DNA of 5,635 nt from Vitreoscilla sp. (GTDB lineage: Bacteria; Pseudomonadota; Gammaproteobacteria; Burkholderiales; Burkholderiaceae). Where the stretch lies: positions 1 to 5,635 of the forward strand of contig JACMOG010001020.1 in the NCBI GenBank assembly GCA_014378125.1. The letters are read 5' to 3'. A model generated the notes under the pieces. That model saw nothing but the letters and a program-made list of their open reading frames with translations, did not search any database and was not told the origin of the DNA. The first letter of the stretch is position 1, and each line of letters begins with the position of its first letter. Positions 4,489-5,635 of this stretch are shown piece after piece. A program made the translations under genes and the position numbers.

Positions 4489-5635
4489 ATGCCTGCCGAA
4501 ATCCCCGTGGACGCTCCTGTAAGCCTGAAGGACCTCAGCGGTCATACGCCGATGATGGCGCAATACTTCGGGCTCAAGGCCGACCACCCCGACACGCTCC
4601 TGTTCTACCGCATGGGCGACTTCTACGAGGTGTTCTTCGACGACGCCCGCAAGGCCAACCGCCTGCTGGACATCACGCTGACCACGCGGGGTGCGTCCGC
4701 CGGCCACCCGGTGGTCATGGCGGGGGTGCCGGTGCATGCGCCCGAGTCCTACCTCGCCCGCCTGGTGAAGCTGGGCGAGGCCGTGGCCATCGCCGAGCAG
4801 GTGGGCGAGGTCGGCCTTGGCAAGGGCCCCGTGGAGCGTCGCGTCACCCGTGTCGTCACGCCGGGCACCGTCACCGATTCCGAGCTGCTGTCCGACCGCC
4901 AGGACACCGTGCTGCTGGCCGTGTTCGCCAACCGCGCGCGCGTGGGCCTCGCCTGGCTGGCGCTGGCCGAGGGCCGGTTGGGGCTGGGCGAATGCACCGA
5001 GGCCGAGCTGCCGTCGTGGCTGGCGCGCCTGGCGCCGGCGGAGATCCTCGTGTCGGCCGAAGGCGCGCCGGTGGCGGTGCGCCACGGCCCGGTGTCGGTG
5101 GTCAATCGACCGGCCTGGCAGTTCGACACCGAGCTGGGCCTGCGCAAGCTGTGCGAGCTGCTGGGCGTGGCCACGCTGGCCGGCTTCAACGCGCAGGATC
5201 TGCCGCGCGCGCACGCCGCGGCCGCCGCGTTGATCAGCTATGCCGAGCACACGTCGGGGGGTGCGAAGCACGCTCTCGGACACGTGAAGTCGCTGGGCGT
5301 GGAGAAGGCCGGCGAGCTGCTGGACCTGCCGCCCGCCACGCTGCGCAACCTCGAGCTCACGCAGACGCTGCGCGGCGAGGCCGCGCCCACGCTGCTGTCG
5401 CTGCTGGACACCTGCCGCACCGGCATGGGCAGCCGCCAGCTGCGGCTGTGGCCCACGCATCCGCTGCGCGACCGCAAGGACCCGCTGGAGCGCCATGCCG
5501 CCATCGACGTGCTGATGATCCATGGGCCGGAGCCGCTGCGCCAGGCGCTGCGCGGCGTCAGCGACGTGCAGCGCATCGTGGCGCGCATCGCGTTGCGCCA
5601 GGTGCGCCCGCGCGAGCTCTCGGGCCTGCGCGACA
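4489..5635 (+). CDS. mutS: DNA mismatch repair protein MutS, N-terminal part (cut by window edge)
   Basis: MutS recognises mismatched and small looped-out bases in DNA and recruits MutL to start repair. The 382 visible codons cover the mismatch-binding domain, the connector and the start of the lever/core region. The mismatch-contacting Phe-x-Glu motif is intact as GDFYEVF, with Phe45 and Glu47. Further family signatures are [20 protein letters not shown] (17-36), [15 protein letters not shown] (60-74), AIAEQVGE and [16 protein letters not shown] (112-127). In the core, [13 protein letters not shown] and [20 protein letters not shown] are as expected. ATG 4489 adds about 20 residues before the conserved HTPMMAQY; in-frame ATGs at codons 22-23 are less likely starts because they would cut into it. 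No strong Shine-Dalgarno precedes the ATG. The ATPase domain lies outside the window. Confidence 0.97.
   Translation, partial: MPAEIPVDAPVSLKDLSGHTPMMAQYFGLKADHPDTLLFYRMGDFYEVFFDDARKANRLLDITLTTRGASAGHPVVMAGVPVHAPESYLARLVKLGEAVAIAEQVGEVGLGKGPVERRVTRVVTPGTVTDSELLSDRQDTVLLAVFANRARVGLAWLALAEGRLGLGECTEAELPSWLARLAPAEILVSAEGAPVAVRHGPVSVVNRPAWQFDTELGLRKLCELLGVATLAGFNAQDLPRAHAAAAALISYAEHTSGGAKHALGHVKSLGVEKAGELLDLPPATLRNLELTQTLRGEAAPTLLSLLDTCRTGMGSRQLRLWPTHPLRDRKDPLERHAAIDVLMIHGPEPLRQALRGVSDVQRIVARIALRQVRPRELSGLRD

Noticed and set aside
4366..5523. A 385-codon minus-strand open frame opposite mutS
   Set aside because: It is antisense to a clear MutS reading frame and has His/Gln/Arg-rich low-information content expected from the complement of GC-biased codons.

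Overview
The window is GC-rich, densely packed proteobacterial chromosome. The serine acetyltransferase / tRNA methyltransferase / SuhB block and the YjbQ-MutS pair, with the residues they carry, fit a betaproteobacterium of the order Burkholderiales (Comamonadaceae or a Leptothrix/Rubrivivax-like relative). This placement comes from protein character and gene order, not from a database search.

Layout. On the minus strand, reading leftwards, are trmJ (start near 1213, stop at 467) and then cysE (start at 372, running off the left edge). On the plus strand, divergent from trmJ, is suhB (1417-2391), an inositol-monophosphatase-family gene with a long leader. That leader holds a boxA-like element (1334-1341) and a perfect 9-bp-stem hairpin (1372-1393). 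A compact accessory segment follows (about 2400-3955): a Phd/YefM antitoxin and a PIN-domain (VapC) toxin overlapping as TGATG behind a near-perfect 20-bp palindrome, then a very short ORF (about 3185-3331) overlapping as ATGA with a 204-208 aa protein. That protein has two CxxC pairs at its N-terminus and a ribbon-helix-helix-like segment near its C-terminus. Housekeeping genes resume with a YjbQ/UPF0047 protein (4010-4432) and the 5' part of mutS (4489 to the right edge).

How the genes work together. The flanks are core functions: cysteine synthesis, tRNA wobble-region methylation, SuhB phosphatase/Nus-type function, and mismatch repair. The middle is a toxin-antitoxin island. Its first half is a standard VapC-type module. 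Its second half is the most novel part: a toxin-tail-like short ORF followed by a zinc-ribbon plus DNA-binding protein, which has the gene order and zinc-finger layout of mqsR-mqsA but matches neither gene in full. The second point of interest is the suhB leader. E. coli suhB is controlled through a boxA in its own leader, and a boxA-like sequence sits at the equivalent place here.

No rRNA, tRNA, insertion sequence or CRISPR array was seen. No gap longer than 300 bases lacks a gene.
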